Assembly: GCF_011305995.1 (NCBI RefSeq)
Contig: NZ_CP049910.1
Span: 5,346,501-5,410,500 of the forward strand
Length of the DNA: 64,000 nucleotides
Source of the DNA: Diaphorobacter sp. HDW4A
GTDB taxonomy: Bacteria > Pseudomonadota > Gammaproteobacteria > Burkholderiales > Burkholderiaceae_C
Reading direction: 5' to 3'
Shown here: piece after piece, positions 1 to 7,462 of the stretch
Layout of the letters: every line of letters starts with the position of its first letter
Numbering within the stretch: the stretch's first letter is position 1
Program-made: the position numbers and the translations under genes
The notes under the pieces: model-generated
What the model saw: only the letters and a program-made list of their open reading frames with translations
What the model was told of the DNA's origin: nothing
Database searches by the model: none

Positions 1-103
1 CCTCAGGCTGCCAGGCGTGGGACGCGCTGGACATGATCCAGCAGACGACGAACACGAGCAAGCCCACGTAGATATGCGTCTGCCTTTGCTTTTGTTTGCG
101 CAT
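1..103 (-). CDS. Small membrane or exported protein, 3' part missing
   Basis: The gene runs off the left edge, so only the first 34 codons are visible. The ATG at 103 is preceded by a good ribosome site (AGGAGA, 7 bases away). The product starts with a basic stretch (MRKQKQRQTH), then a hydrophobic run (YVGLLVFVVCWIM) and then SSASHAW. This fits either a signal peptide cleaved after SHA or a single membrane anchor. The family cannot be named from so short a piece. Transcription is away from trpB's terminator and in the same direction as trpB. Confidence 0.55.
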   Translation of the reverse strand, partial: MRKQKQRQTHIYVGLLVFVVCWIMSSASHAWQPE

Positions 104-241
104 GATGCGTCTCCTCACAACGTGTGGAAAACGAGTGTAGGCACGTGGTACGGAATACAGCAATCGCGGGATCGAAGCGTTGCTGCGGTAACGAAAGTTA
201 CTACCCAGTTCTGGGGATGGGCGAGAGACGCTCTCGCAATG

Positions 242-265
242 AAAAAAGGAGCGCGAGGCTCCTTT
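242..265 (-). terminator. Rho-independent terminator after trpB
   Basis: An 8-bp stem (AAAGGAGC / GCTCCTTT, 5-base loop) lies about 40 bases past the trpB stop. Read on the minus strand it is followed by a T run (TTTTTTC), as expected of an intrinsic terminator for trpB. Confidence 0.75.
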
Positions 266-306
266 GTGGTGTGGGCCTGCGACGAGCGCGGGCTCAGGAA
301 TGGGTA

Positions 307-1515
307 TCAGAGGCCCAGCTTTTTAGCGACGTAGTCTGCATCCTTGTCACCGCGCCCGGAAAGGTTCACGAGGATGTTCACGTCCTTGCCCAGCGTCGGC
401 GCTACGCGCATGGCCCAAGCGACTGCGTGCGAGCTTTCCAGCGCCGGGATGATGCCCTCCACGCGCGAGAGCGTCATGAAAGCGTTCAGCGTTTCCTGGT
501 CGTCCACGCTCTGGTAGTCGACGCGGCCGATGTCCTTCAAGTAGCTGTGCTGTGGGCCGACGCCGGGGTAGTCCAGGCCCGAGGCAATGGAGTGCACGGC
601 GGCGGGTGTGCCGTCTGCGTTTTCGAGCACGTAGCACTTCATGCCGTGGATCTCGCCGGGCTTGCCGACCGAGAGCGTGGCGGCGTGTTTGCCGGGTTTG
701 TCCACGCCTTCACCGGCGGGCTCGACGCCGACGAGCTTGACGCTCTCGTCATTCAAAAAGGCGGTGAAGATGCCCATCGCGTTCGAGCCGCCTCCCACAC
801 AGGCGCTCACGTAGTCGGGTAGCCTGCCGTACTTGGTCTGGAACTGCTCGCGCGCCTCGCGGCCGACGATGGACTGGAAGTCGCGCACCATCTTCGGGAA
901 CGGGTGCGGGCCGACCACCGAGCCGATGGCGTAGATGGTGTTGACGGGGTCCTTGAGGTATTCCTCGAACGCGCTGTCCACCGCATCTTTCAGCGTTGCC
1001 TGGCCGCGTGTGACGGCCACCAGATTGCAGCCGAGGATGCGCATCTTGGTGACGTTGGGGTGTTCCTTCTCGATGTCCACTTGGCCCATGTGAATTTCGC
1101 AGGGAATGCCGACCAACGCACAGGCCGTCGCCAAGGCCACGCCATGCTGGCCCGCGCCGGTTTCGGCGATCACTTTGGTCTTGCCCATGAACTTGGCGAG
1201 CAGCGCTTCGCCAAGGCAGTGGTTGATCTTGTGCGCGCCGGTGTGGTTCAGGTCTTCGCGCTTCAAGTGGATCTGCGCTCCGCTCAGCTGCTCCGACAGG
1301 CGTTTGGCGTGGAAGATGGGGCTGGGGCGGCCCACATAGTCCTGGAACAGGTGCTGCAGCTCGTCCTGAAAATCCTTGCGCTGCACGATCTCGTCGTAGG
1401 CCGCTGCGATGTCGTCCATGGCCTTCTTCAGGTGTGGCGGTACGAGCTGGCCGCCATAGGCACCGAAGAATCCGTTGGCATCGGGCATGGCGGCGGCGTC
1501 TAGCTTGTGGGTCAT
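307..1515 (-). CDS. trpB: Tryptophan synthase beta chain, divergent and solitary
   Basis: This is the PLP enzyme that condenses indole with L-serine to give tryptophan. The 402-residue product has the family landmarks: the PLP-lysine motif HTGAHKIN (Lys96), AETGAGQHG (about 118-126), the phosphate-binding GGGSNAMG (about 243) and NLSGRGDKD near the C terminus. Start: the ATG at 1515 has GGGGAGA upstream; a longer reading frame to 1590 has no such site. No trpA or trpF lies beside it, although beta-proteobacteria normally keep trpFBA together. Several segments normally near-invariant look unusual ([30 protein letters not shown]). It may be a second TrpB paralogue used for salvage or another indole or serine reaction. 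The neighbours are a GntR regulator and dctA. The family call is secure; the exact role is inferred. Confidence 0.9.
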   Translation of the reverse strand: MTHKLDAAAMPDANGFFGAYGGQLVPPHLKKAMDDIAAAYDEIVQRKDFQDELQHLFQDYVGRPSPIFHAKRLSEQLSGAQIHLKREDLNHTGAHKINHCLGEALLAKFMGKTKVIAETGAGQHGVALATACALVGIPCEIHMGQVDIEKEHPNVTKMRILGCNLVAVTRGQATLKDAVDSAFEEYLKDPVNTIYAIGSVVGPHPFPKMVRDFQSIVGREAREQFQTKYGRLPDYVSACVGGGSNAMGIFTAFLNDESVKLVGVEPAGEGVDKPGKHAATLSVGKPGEIHGMKCYVLENADGTPAAVHSIASGLDYPGVGPQHSYLKDIGRVDYQSVDDQETLNAFMTLSRVEGIIPALESSHAVAWAMRVAPTLGKDVNILVNLSGRGDKDADYVAKKLGL

Positions 1516-1640
1516 TGTGGTGTCTCCCCGGGGCAGGTGTAGTGGAAAGAGGAAAGGGTGCAAGAAAATCTTGCAGCAACCCTCATTCATACCATAGCGG
1601 CGGCGCGTTTTGCGCCGCAGAGCACCCGTGAAAACGCGAA

Positions 1641-1659
1641 GTCAGCCGACGCGGCTGAC
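1641..1659 (-). terminator. Possible terminator overlapping the GntR stop codon
   Basis: An 8-bp perfect stem (GTCAGCCG / CGGCTGAC, 3-base loop) overlaps the last codons of the GntR gene. On the minus strand it is followed by TTCGCGTTTT. The T tract is broken, so activity is uncertain. Confidence 0.4.
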
Positions 1660-2337
1660 GGGCGTCAGAGCGTTGCGCAAGCGGTTTGGCGCTTCTACTT
1701 CGGGCAAGGCCTCGGGTGCGAAAGCGAGTGATCGCTCCACCGTGCCGATGTGCTCGATCAGCAGTTGCTTGGCGGCTTCGGTGTCGCCCGCTTCGAGCGC
1801 CTGCACGATGCGCTCGTGCTCCGCGCACGACTGGCTCGCGCTGTGCGTGGACTGGTAGAGCGTGGCGGCCAGCGTGGTGCGCGCGGTCAGGTCACGCAGC
1901 GTGTCGGCCAGCAGCTTGTGGCCCATCTGTTCGGCCAGGCACACATGGAAATCCGCGAGGAGAAACGCGCGCGTGGCAGCGTCGGCCTCGTCGATGGCGT
2001 TCTTCTCGTGCGCGATGTGCCGGCGCAGATGGCCGATGACCGACTGCATCGGCCGGCCGGCCTCCTGCAGGATGCCCGATTCGATGATGCGCCGCGCCGA
2101 AAACGCGTCGCGCGCCTCGTCCGCCGAGGGCTGGACGATGAACCAGCCCTTGCGCGGCTGGACCTGCACGAAGCCGCGCGCCTGCAACTGCACCATGGCC
2201 TCGCGCACCACGGTGCGGCTTACGGCGAAGTTGTCGGCCAACTCCTGCTCCCCCAGCCGGTCGCCGGGCGCCAGCTTTTGTGCCAGTACGGCTTCGACGA
2301 TGCGTTCGGCAATGTGCAGGGGGGAGGCGGGAGTCAT
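1642..2337 (-). CDS. GntR-family regulator, FCD subfamily
   Basis: A 231-residue transcription factor. An N-terminal winged helix-turn-helix (residues about 5-70, with the recognition region VSRTVVREAMVQLQARGFV) is followed by an all-helical FCD ligand-binding domain (about 80-215). FCD regulators usually bind small organic acids and often a metal ion. Start: the ATG at 2337 begins MTPASPLHIAERIV, where family homology starts; the upstream in-frame extension overlaps dctA and looks non-coding. The gene lies 50 bases downstream of dctA on the same strand and is probably co-transcribed. FCD/FadR-type proteins favour operators of the TTGTATACAA type, and two such sites lie in the dctA promoter (3735-3769). 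It is therefore the likely local regulator of dctA. The effector is unknown. Confidence 0.88.
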   Translation of the reverse strand: MTPASPLHIAERIVEAVLAQKLAPGDRLGEQELADNFAVSRTVVREAMVQLQARGFVQVQPRKGWFIVQPSADEARDAFSARRIIESGILQEAGRPMQSVIGHLRRHIAHEKNAIDEADAATRAFLLADFHVCLAEQMGHKLLADTLRDLTARTTLAATLYQSTHSASQSCAEHERIVQALEAGDTEAAKQLLIEHIGTVERSLAFAPEALPEVEAPNRLRNALTPVSRVG

Positions 2338-2387
2338 CGGCAGGGCGGGCGTTTGTGGGGGGGATCGATCAAGCAAGCGGTCATTTG

Positions 2388-3704
2388 TCAATGGTGCGCG
2401 CTGGTGACTGTACCGTTTTCCGCAATGGTCTCGTCCATCGGCAGGGCCTTGCCGTTGAGCACCGCATGCGCGCGGTCGCGGTCGATGTCGCCTTCCCACG
2501 CGGCCACGGCCACGGTCGCCACGCAGTTGCCGATCAGGTTGCCGAGAGCCCGAGCGATGCCGATGAACCAGTCGATGGACAGCACCAGCACCAGGCCGAT
2601 GGCGGGGATCGCAGGAATCGCATGCAGCGTCGCCGCCAGCACCACGATGGCCGAGCCCGGCACGCCGTGCGCGCCCTTGGAGGTGACTAGCGAGATCGCG
2701 AGGATGGTGAGCAGATCGGTCATGCTGATCGGCGTGTTGGTGGCCTGCGCGATGAACACGGCGGCCAGCGTGATGTAGATGGAGAACGCATCCAGATTGA
2801 ACGAGTAGCCGGTCGGAATCACCAGACCTACGGTCGAGTCGCGGATGCCCATGTTGCGCAGCTTGGCCATGATCTGCGGCAGCACGCTGTCGGACGAGGT
2901 GGTGGCGAACACCACCATCAGTTCTTCGCGCAGATAGCGCAGCAGCTTGATCAGGCTGAAGCCCGAGACGCGCATCACGAAGCCCAGTACCACGAACACG
3001 AAGATCGCCACGGCTGCGTAGAACAGCAGCACCAGCATGCCCAGTTGCTTGAGCGAGCCGATGCCGTACTTGCCCACGGTGAACGCAATCGCGCCCAGCA
3101 CGCCCAGCGGCGCGAGCTTGATGATGATGCCCATGATTTTGAACAGCACCAGCGAGGTCGCATCGATCACCGCCGCCACCGGCTTGCCGCGCTCGCCGAG
3201 CATCGACAGCGCGCAGCCGAACAGCACGGCGAACAGCAGCACCTGCAACACGTCGCCGGTTGCGAACGCGTTAACCACGGTGGATGGAATCAGCTTCATG
3301 AGGAAGTCCACGAAGCCGCCCGAGGTCAGTTTGTCGGCATTGGTCGCATAGGCACTCATGGCCGATGCGTCAAGCGCCTTCACGTCGACATTCATACCGG
3401 CGCCGGGCTGGAACACGAAGGCCAGAACCAGACCCATCACCAGCGCGATGGTGGTGAGCACCTCGAAGTACACCAGCGCCTTGATGCCCACGCGCCCCAC
3501 GCGCCTGAGGTCTCCCGCGCCCGCGATGCCATGCACCACCACGCAGAACACCAGTACCGGAATGATCATCTTGATCAACTTGATGAACCCGTCACCCAGC
3601 GGTTTGAGTTTGACTGCGAATTCGGGCGAGAACAGCCCGACAAGAACCCCGATGACCAGTGCGATGAGCACCTGCCCGAATAGCGATTTGGCGAAACGTC
3701 CCAT
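2388..3704 (-). CDS. dctA: C4-dicarboxylate:cation symporter DctA
   Basis: An inner-membrane transporter of the DAACS family that imports succinate, fumarate, malate and related acids with protons or sodium. The 438 residues match the usual DctA length (about 430-450). Family signatures are present: the serine-rich hairpin FATTSSDSVLPQIMAKL, the substrate/cation segment VIPTGYSFNLDAFSIYITLA, and GAHGVPGSAIVVLAATL in the second re-entrant loop. Start: the ATG at 3704 follows AGGAGAG at good spacing; the longer frame to 3932 runs through the promoter. It sits upstream of the GntR gene on the same strand. Two CTTG-N4-CAAG sites 31-65 bases upstream of the start suggest GntR control rather than the DctBD two-component system common for dctA. 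Confidence 0.95.
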   Translation of the reverse strand: MGRFAKSLFGQVLIALVIGVLVGLFSPEFAVKLKPLGDGFIKLIKMIIPVLVFCVVVHGIAGAGDLRRVGRVGIKALVYFEVLTTIALVMGLVLAFVFQPGAGMNVDVKALDASAMSAYATNADKLTSGGFVDFLMKLIPSTVVNAFATGDVLQVLLFAVLFGCALSMLGERGKPVAAVIDATSLVLFKIMGIIIKLAPLGVLGAIAFTVGKYGIGSLKQLGMLVLLFYAAVAIFVFVVLGFVMRVSGFSLIKLLRYLREELMVVFATTSSDSVLPQIMAKLRNMGIRDSTVGLVIPTGYSFNLDAFSIYITLAAVFIAQATNTPISMTDLLTILAISLVTSKGAHGVPGSAIVVLAATLHAIPAIPAIGLVLVLSIDWFIGIARALGNLIGNCVATVAVAAWEGDIDRDRAHAVLNGKALPMDETIAENGTVTSAHH

Positions 3705-3734
3705 GATGGCTTCTCTCCTGTTGGCTGATTTGCT

Positions 3735-3769
3735 CTTGTATGCAAGATGTGATTTATCTTGAATACAAG
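3735..3769 (-). promoter_or_regulatory. Tandem GntR/FCD-type operators upstream of dctA
   Basis: Two sites of the form CTTG-N4-CAAG are present: CTTGTATGCAAG (3735-3746) and CTTGAATACAAG (3758-3769). Their centres are 23 bp apart, about two helical turns. Together they form a 14-bp inverted repeat with one mismatch. The pattern matches the TTGTATACAA-like operators known for FCD-type GntR proteins. The pair lies just upstream of the dctA start, and a GntR/FCD gene follows dctA. The assignment to that regulator is inference. Confidence 0.6.
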
Positions 3770-3916
3770 AATGTAGACAAGCTAAAAGCGTGCCAAAAGC
3801 GGGTTTTCCTGTAGAAAAAGGAACTTTTGTGTGTCTCGGAGATTTTTGAGCTGACGTTCGGCACGCGCTTGGTGCAAGGACTCCCGCATTGGGTGCATGC
3901 GGGCCAGCCAACGAAA

Positions 3917-3949
3917 AAGGCGCACGCTTCACAATGAAGCGTGCGCCTT
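3917..3949 (-). terminator. Strong hairpin terminator, minus strand
   Basis: A perfect 14-bp stem (arms 3917-3930 and 3936-3949, 5-base loop ACAAT). On the minus strand the distal arm runs into CCTTTTTCG. It would stop transcripts coming from mmsA and insulate dctA. Of the 456-base gap between dctA and mmsA (3705-4160), this hairpin, the dctA operators and the repeat at 4037-4155 are the only structures seen; 3770-3910 shows nothing. Confidence 0.75.
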
Positions 3950-4036
3950 GAAAAGCGGACGTCGGGTTGTTTCCTCACGGCCAGCAGCCTGTGAGGAATG
4001 GAGCTAGCCGTGGTCGCAGCGCATGAAACTGGCGTG

Positions 4037-4155
4037 GTCCAGGCGAGGGCAGCCGCGCAAGGGCCGTCCCGCCGCGCTGGCTGCGTCCCCCTGCCCGAAA
4101 CGCAACGCGTTTCGAGAGCGGGGGGAAGGCGCGAAGCGACTCAGGGGGTGTTCGT
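4037..4155. repeat. Comamonadaceae-type intergenic repeat
   Basis: GC-rich boilerplate just past the mmsA stop. Read on the minus strand it has the form CACCCCCTGAGTCGCTTCGC, then CGCCTTCCCCCC, a hairpin, CAGGGGGACGCAGCCAGCGC and a trailing CGCGGCTGCCC. It contains a perfect 8-bp hairpin CGAAACGC-aac-GCGTTTCG (4096-4114). Sequences of this style recur between genes in Comamonas, Delftia and Acidovorax genomes, as far as I recall; no function is established. Confidence 0.5.
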
Positions 4156-4160
4156 TCCTA

Positions 4161-5678
4161 TCAACGTGAGCTGGGGAAGCTGAACATCGTGCCTTCGCGG
4201 ACACCGGCGGACGGCCAGCGCTGCGTGATCGTCTTGCGCTTGGTGTAGAAGCGCACGGCGTCCGGGCCGTAGGCGTGCAGGTCGCCGAACAGCGAACGCT
4301 TCCAGCCGCCGAACGAGTGATAAGCGACGGGCACGGGCAGGGGCACGTTCACGCCGACCATGCCGACCTGGATGTGGTCGGTGAAGTAGCGGGCGGCCTC
4401 GCCGTCGCGCGTGAAGATGCAGGTGCCGTTGCCGTACTCGTGGTCGTCGATGAGCTTCATCGCTTCCTGCAGGTTCTTGGCGCGCACCACGCCGAGCACG
4501 GGGCCGAAGATTTCTTCCTGATAGATCTTCATGCCGGGCTTGACGTCGTCGAACAGGCAGGCGCCAAGGAAGTAGCCGTCTTCATGACCGGCGACCTTCA
4601 CGCCGCGGCCATCGACCACCAGCTTCGCGCCTTCGGCTACGCCGGAATCCACATAGGCCTTGACCTTCTCGAAGTGCTGCTTGGTGACCAGCGGGCCCAT
4701 GTCGTTGCTGTTGTCGGTGCCGGGGCCGACCTTCATCTTGTCGATCTCGACCTTGAGGCTGGCGATCACGGCATCGGCCGTTTCGTCGCCGATGGCCACA
4801 ACCAGCGGGATCGCCATACAGCGCTCGCCGCAGCTGCCGTAGGCCGCGCCCATCAGCGCGTTGACGGCGTTGGGGATGTCGGCGTCAGGCATGACGATGG
4901 CGTGGTTCTTCGCACCGCCCAGAGCCTGCACGCGCTTGCCGTGCTTGCAGCCTTCGGCGTAGATGTATTCGGCGATGGGGGTGGAGCCCACAAAGCTCAC
5001 GGCCTTCACGCGCGGGTCCTGCAGCAGGGTGTCCACGGCGGTCTTGTCGCCGTTGACCACGTTCAGCACGCCCGGTGGCAGACCGGCTTCCAGCGCCAGT
5101 TGCGCGATGAGCAGGGTGCTTGACGGGTCACGCTCGGACGGCTTGAGCACGAAGGTGTTGCCGCAGGCCACGGCCATGGGCCACATCCACAGCGGCACCA
5201 TGGCGGGGAAGTTGAACGGGGTGATGCCGGCGGTCACGCCCAGCGCCTGAAACTCGCTCCAGCTGTCGATGCCGGGGCCAACGTTGCGGCTGTGCTCGCC
5301 CTTGAGCAGCTCGGGCGCGTAACTCGCATATTCCACGTTCTCGATGCCGCGCTGCAGTTCGCCATGCGCATCGGCCAGCACCTTGCCGTGTTCGGCGGTG
5401 ATCAGCGCGGCGATCTTGTCGGCGTTTTCTTCGAGCAGGACTTTGAGCTTGCTCATCACGCGGGCGCGCTTGAGCGGGGGGGTGTTGCGCCAGGCGGGGA
5501 AGGCCTTTTCAGCAGATGCAATGGCTTCTTCTACCGTGGCCTTGCTGGCGAGCGCCACGTTGGTGGTGGATTGGCCGGTAGCGGGATTGAAGACGGGTTG
5601 TGTGCGGGCCGTGTCGTTGACGATCTTGCCGTCGATGAGATGACCAACAGTGGAGGTAACTTGCTTGTCGTTGTTCAT
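4161..5678 (-). CDS. mmsA: CoA-acylating methylmalonate/malonate semialdehyde dehydrogenase
   Basis: An aldehyde dehydrogenase of the MmsA/IolA branch. It converts methylmalonate semialdehyde to propionyl-CoA, or malonate semialdehyde to acetyl-CoA, with NAD+ and CoA and loss of CO2. The 505-residue product has the oxyanion Asn in ITPFNFP (Asn155), the NAD-binding VLKPSERDP and VSFVGSTP segments, and the catalytic Cys287 in GSCGERCMA. Start: ATG at 5678, where family homology begins (HLIDGKIVND); the ribosome site is weak. The transaminase gene lies upstream on the same strand. Together they would take beta-alanine or a similar omega-amino acid to malonate semialdehyde and then acetyl-CoA, as in the bauA/bauC arrangement. 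A 7-bp hairpin (5698-5715) and a dispersed palindromic repeat lie between the two genes. The dehydrogenase class is secure; the physiological substrate is inferred from context. Confidence 0.92.
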   Translation of the reverse strand: MNNDKQVTSTVGHLIDGKIVNDTARTQPVFNPATGQSTTNVALASKATVEEAIASAEKAFPAWRNTPPLKRARVMSKLKVLLEENADKIAALITAEHGKVLADAHGELQRGIENVEYASYAPELLKGEHSRNVGPGIDSWSEFQALGVTAGITPFNFPAMVPLWMWPMAVACGNTFVLKPSERDPSSTLLIAQLALEAGLPPGVLNVVNGDKTAVDTLLQDPRVKAVSFVGSTPIAEYIYAEGCKHGKRVQALGGAKNHAIVMPDADIPNAVNALMGAAYGSCGERCMAIPLVVAIGDETADAVIASLKVEIDKMKVGPGTDNSNDMGPLVTKQHFEKVKAYVDSGVAEGAKLVVDGRGVKVAGHEDGYFLGACLFDDVKPGMKIYQEEIFGPVLGVVRAKNLQEAMKLIDDHEYGNGTCIFTRDGEAARYFTDHIQVGMVGVNVPLPVPVAYHSFGGWKRSLFGDLHAYGPDAVRFYTKRKTITQRWPSAGVREGTMFSFPSSR

Positions 5679-5697
5679 GGTATTTCTGCTGATGCAA

Positions 5698-5715
5698 TGA
5701 AGCCTTGTGGCTTCA
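5698..5715 (-). promoter_or_regulatory. Hairpin in the mmsA leader
   Basis: A perfect 7-bp inverted repeat TGAAGCC-ttgt-GGCTTCA lies 20-37 bases upstream of the mmsA ATG. It could be an operator or a leader hairpin next to the ribosome site. Function unknown. Confidence 0.4.
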
Positions 5716-5736
5716 ATGGATGATTCGTTTTGGGGT

Positions 5737-5828
5737 GACGATATAGGCCCTCATGCGTTGTTGCAGAAGCCTTGCCGTACATGAGTACTGTCTGCGGCTT
5801 CGCGCCTAGCCTGAGGGCCTATCTCGTC
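5737..5828 (+). repeat. Dispersed palindromic repeat, copy 1 of 4
   Basis: A 92-bp imperfect palindrome between the transaminase and mmsA. The outer stem (5737-5753 with 5812-5828) pairs 16 of 17 positions. An inner stem pairs AGAAGCC with GGCTTC-type sequence, and the tip is GTAC-atga-GTAC. Compared with copy 2, four outer-stem pairs differ by compensating changes on both sides (A-T/C-G, G-C/A-T, T-A/C-G, G-C/C-G). Similarity continues to about 5726 on the left and about 5870 on the right. Confidence 0.85.
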
Positions 5829-5950
5829 ATTGTGGTGCGGGGTTCGAGCGCTCTGCGCGCTGCGTCGTCCGCTGTTTGAAAGCCGAAGAAAAATGGGGGC
5901 TACCGCTGGGGGCGGTGGCGGTAGCTCCCGGGGAACTCTTGGTCTCAGTC

Positions 5951-7315
5951 TCAGGCAACCGACTTGATGGTTTCGCCGAGGGCGTTGATCATGCGGTCGA
6001 TTTCGGCGCGCTCGCTGATGAACGGTGGCGCGAGCTGGATGGTGTCGGCGCCGTAGCGCACGTAGAAGCCGAGTTCCCACATCTTCATCGCGATTTCGTA
6101 GGGGCGCTTGGCGGGCTCGCCCGGGGCATGTTCGATGGAGATGCCTGCTGCGAGGCCGTAGTTGCGGATGTCGGCGATGTGTTTGACGCCCTTGAGGCTG
6201 TGCACGGCGTTTTCAAAGTACGGAGCGAGCGCCTTCACGCGGCCGGGGCCGTCTTCCTTTTCGAGCAGGTCGAGCGCGGCGATGCCGGCGGCGCAGGCGA
6301 TCGGGTGGGCCGAGTAGGTGTAGCCGTGCGCGAATTCGAGCATGTACTCGGGGCCACCCGCTGCCATGAAGGTGTCGTAGATGTCCTTGCTGGCGATGCA
6401 GCCGCCCAGCGGCTGTGCGCCGTTGGTCACCTGCTTGGCGAAGTTCATGATGTCGGGCACCACGCCGAAGGCGTCGGAGCCGGTCATCGTGCCGCAGCGG
6501 CCAAAGCCAGTGATGACTTCATCAAAAATCAGCAGGATGTTGTTTTGCGTGCAGATCTCGCGGATGCGGTCGAGATAGCCCTTGGGCGGAATCACCACGC
6601 CTGCGGAACCGGCGAACGGTTCGATGATCACGGCGGCGATGTTGCTTGCGTCATGCAGAGCGATCACGTCGAGCAGCTTGTCGGCCAGCGCGCGGCCGCC
6701 CTCTTCGGCCATGCCCTTCTGGAAGGTGCCTGCAGGAGGTTGTGTGTGCGGAATGTGGTCGGCCGCAATGCCCTGGCCGTACATCTTGCGGTTGCCGCCG
6801 ATGCCTCCCACCGAGATGCCGCCGAAGTTCACGCCGTGGTAACCCTTCTCGCGGCCGACCAGCACCGTCTTGCTGGCCTGACCCTTCAGGCGCCAGTAGG
6901 CGCGCGCCATCTTGAGCGAGGTGTCTGCCGCTTCGGAGCCCGAACCGGTGAAGAACACGTAGTCGAGGCCCTTGGGTGTCAGGTCCTTGAGCTTGTTGGC
7001 GAGTTCGAACGAGGCGGGGTGACCGAACTGGAACGCCGGTGCGTAATCGAGCTGCAGCGCTGCCTTGCCGATGGCTTCGGCGATCTCGCGGCGGCCGTGG
7101 CCGAGGCCCGTGCACCAGAGGCCCGAGAGGCCGTCGAAAATCTTGCGGCCCTTATCGTCACGCAGATAAGCGCCTTCGGCACCGACGATCATGCGTGGAT
7201 TGGCCTTGAAGTTACGGTTGCCCGTGAACGGCATCCAGTGCGCGTCCAGCCAGGCGGCGTCGGTGCGCACGGCTTGGGATGCTGCGTTGGTGTCAGGGGT
7301 GGTGGTGATGCTCAT
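5951..7315 (-). CDS. bauA: Class III omega-amino acid:pyruvate transaminase (beta-alanine type)
   Basis: A PLP-dependent transaminase that moves an amino group from beta-alanine or a similar omega-amine to pyruvate. The 454 residues resemble the Pseudomonas omega-amino acid:pyruvate aminotransferases (about 449). Visible features: the cofactor-ring segment FTGSGSEAADTSLKMAR, GYHG (158-161), the Asp of FDEVITGFGR (Asp265) and the Schiff-base Lys294 in NFAKQVTNGA. Start: the ATG at 7315 follows GGAGACGCAC; the in-frame extension to 7435 crosses the divergent promoter. mmsA lies downstream on the same strand, with a 272-base gap that holds a palindromic repeat. A LysR gene diverges 137 bases upstream and probably controls the pair. 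The substrate could also be a putrescine- or taurine-like amine; beta-alanine is the best guess given mmsA. Confidence 0.85.
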   Translation of the reverse strand: MSITTTPDTNAASQAVRTDAAWLDAHWMPFTGNRNFKANPRMIVGAEGAYLRDDKGRKIFDGLSGLWCTGLGHGRREIAEAIGKAALQLDYAPAFQFGHPASFELANKLKDLTPKGLDYVFFTGSGSEAADTSLKMARAYWRLKGQASKTVLVGREKGYHGVNFGGISVGGIGGNRKMYGQGIAADHIPHTQPPAGTFQKGMAEEGGRALADKLLDVIALHDASNIAAVIIEPFAGSAGVVIPPKGYLDRIREICTQNNILLIFDEVITGFGRCGTMTGSDAFGVVPDIMNFAKQVTNGAQPLGGCIASKDIYDTFMAAGGPEYMLEFAHGYTYSAHPIACAAGIAALDLLEKEDGPGRVKALAPYFENAVHSLKGVKHIADIRNYGLAAGISIEHAPGEPAKRPYEIAMKMWELGFYVRYGADTIQLAPPFISERAEIDRMINALGETIKSVA

Positions 7316-7438
7316 GTGCGTCTCCAGCAGGGTCGGGCAAAGCGTTGATTGGATTGGAAAAATCGCCACCACCAGCGTGGTGGCTTGGGGGCATTGTTGG
7401 GCGGCGTGATAATCCGGTAAATAACGCAATATCACTGT

Positions 7439-7462
7439 TTACTTGAGGATTTATGCAAGTAA
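7439..7462 (+). promoter_or_regulatory. Inverted repeat across the LysR ribosome site and start
   Basis: A perfect 7-bp inverted repeat, TTACTTG (7439-7445) and CAAGTAA (7456-7462), encloses the GAGG ribosome site and the ATG at 7453. In mRNA it would place the start region in a 10-base loop; in DNA it could be an autoregulatory site. A second inverted pair, GTAAA/TTTAC, lies just upstream in the divergent promoter. Confidence 0.4.

Noticed and set aside
3754..3978. A 74-codon minus-strand frame upstream of dctA
   Set aside because: It covers the operator and terminator hairpin, has no ribosome site and no recognisable protein features.
5876..7348. A 490-codon plus-strand frame over the transaminase
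   Set aside because: No family resemblance; the transaminase on the other strand is complete with its PLP lysine.
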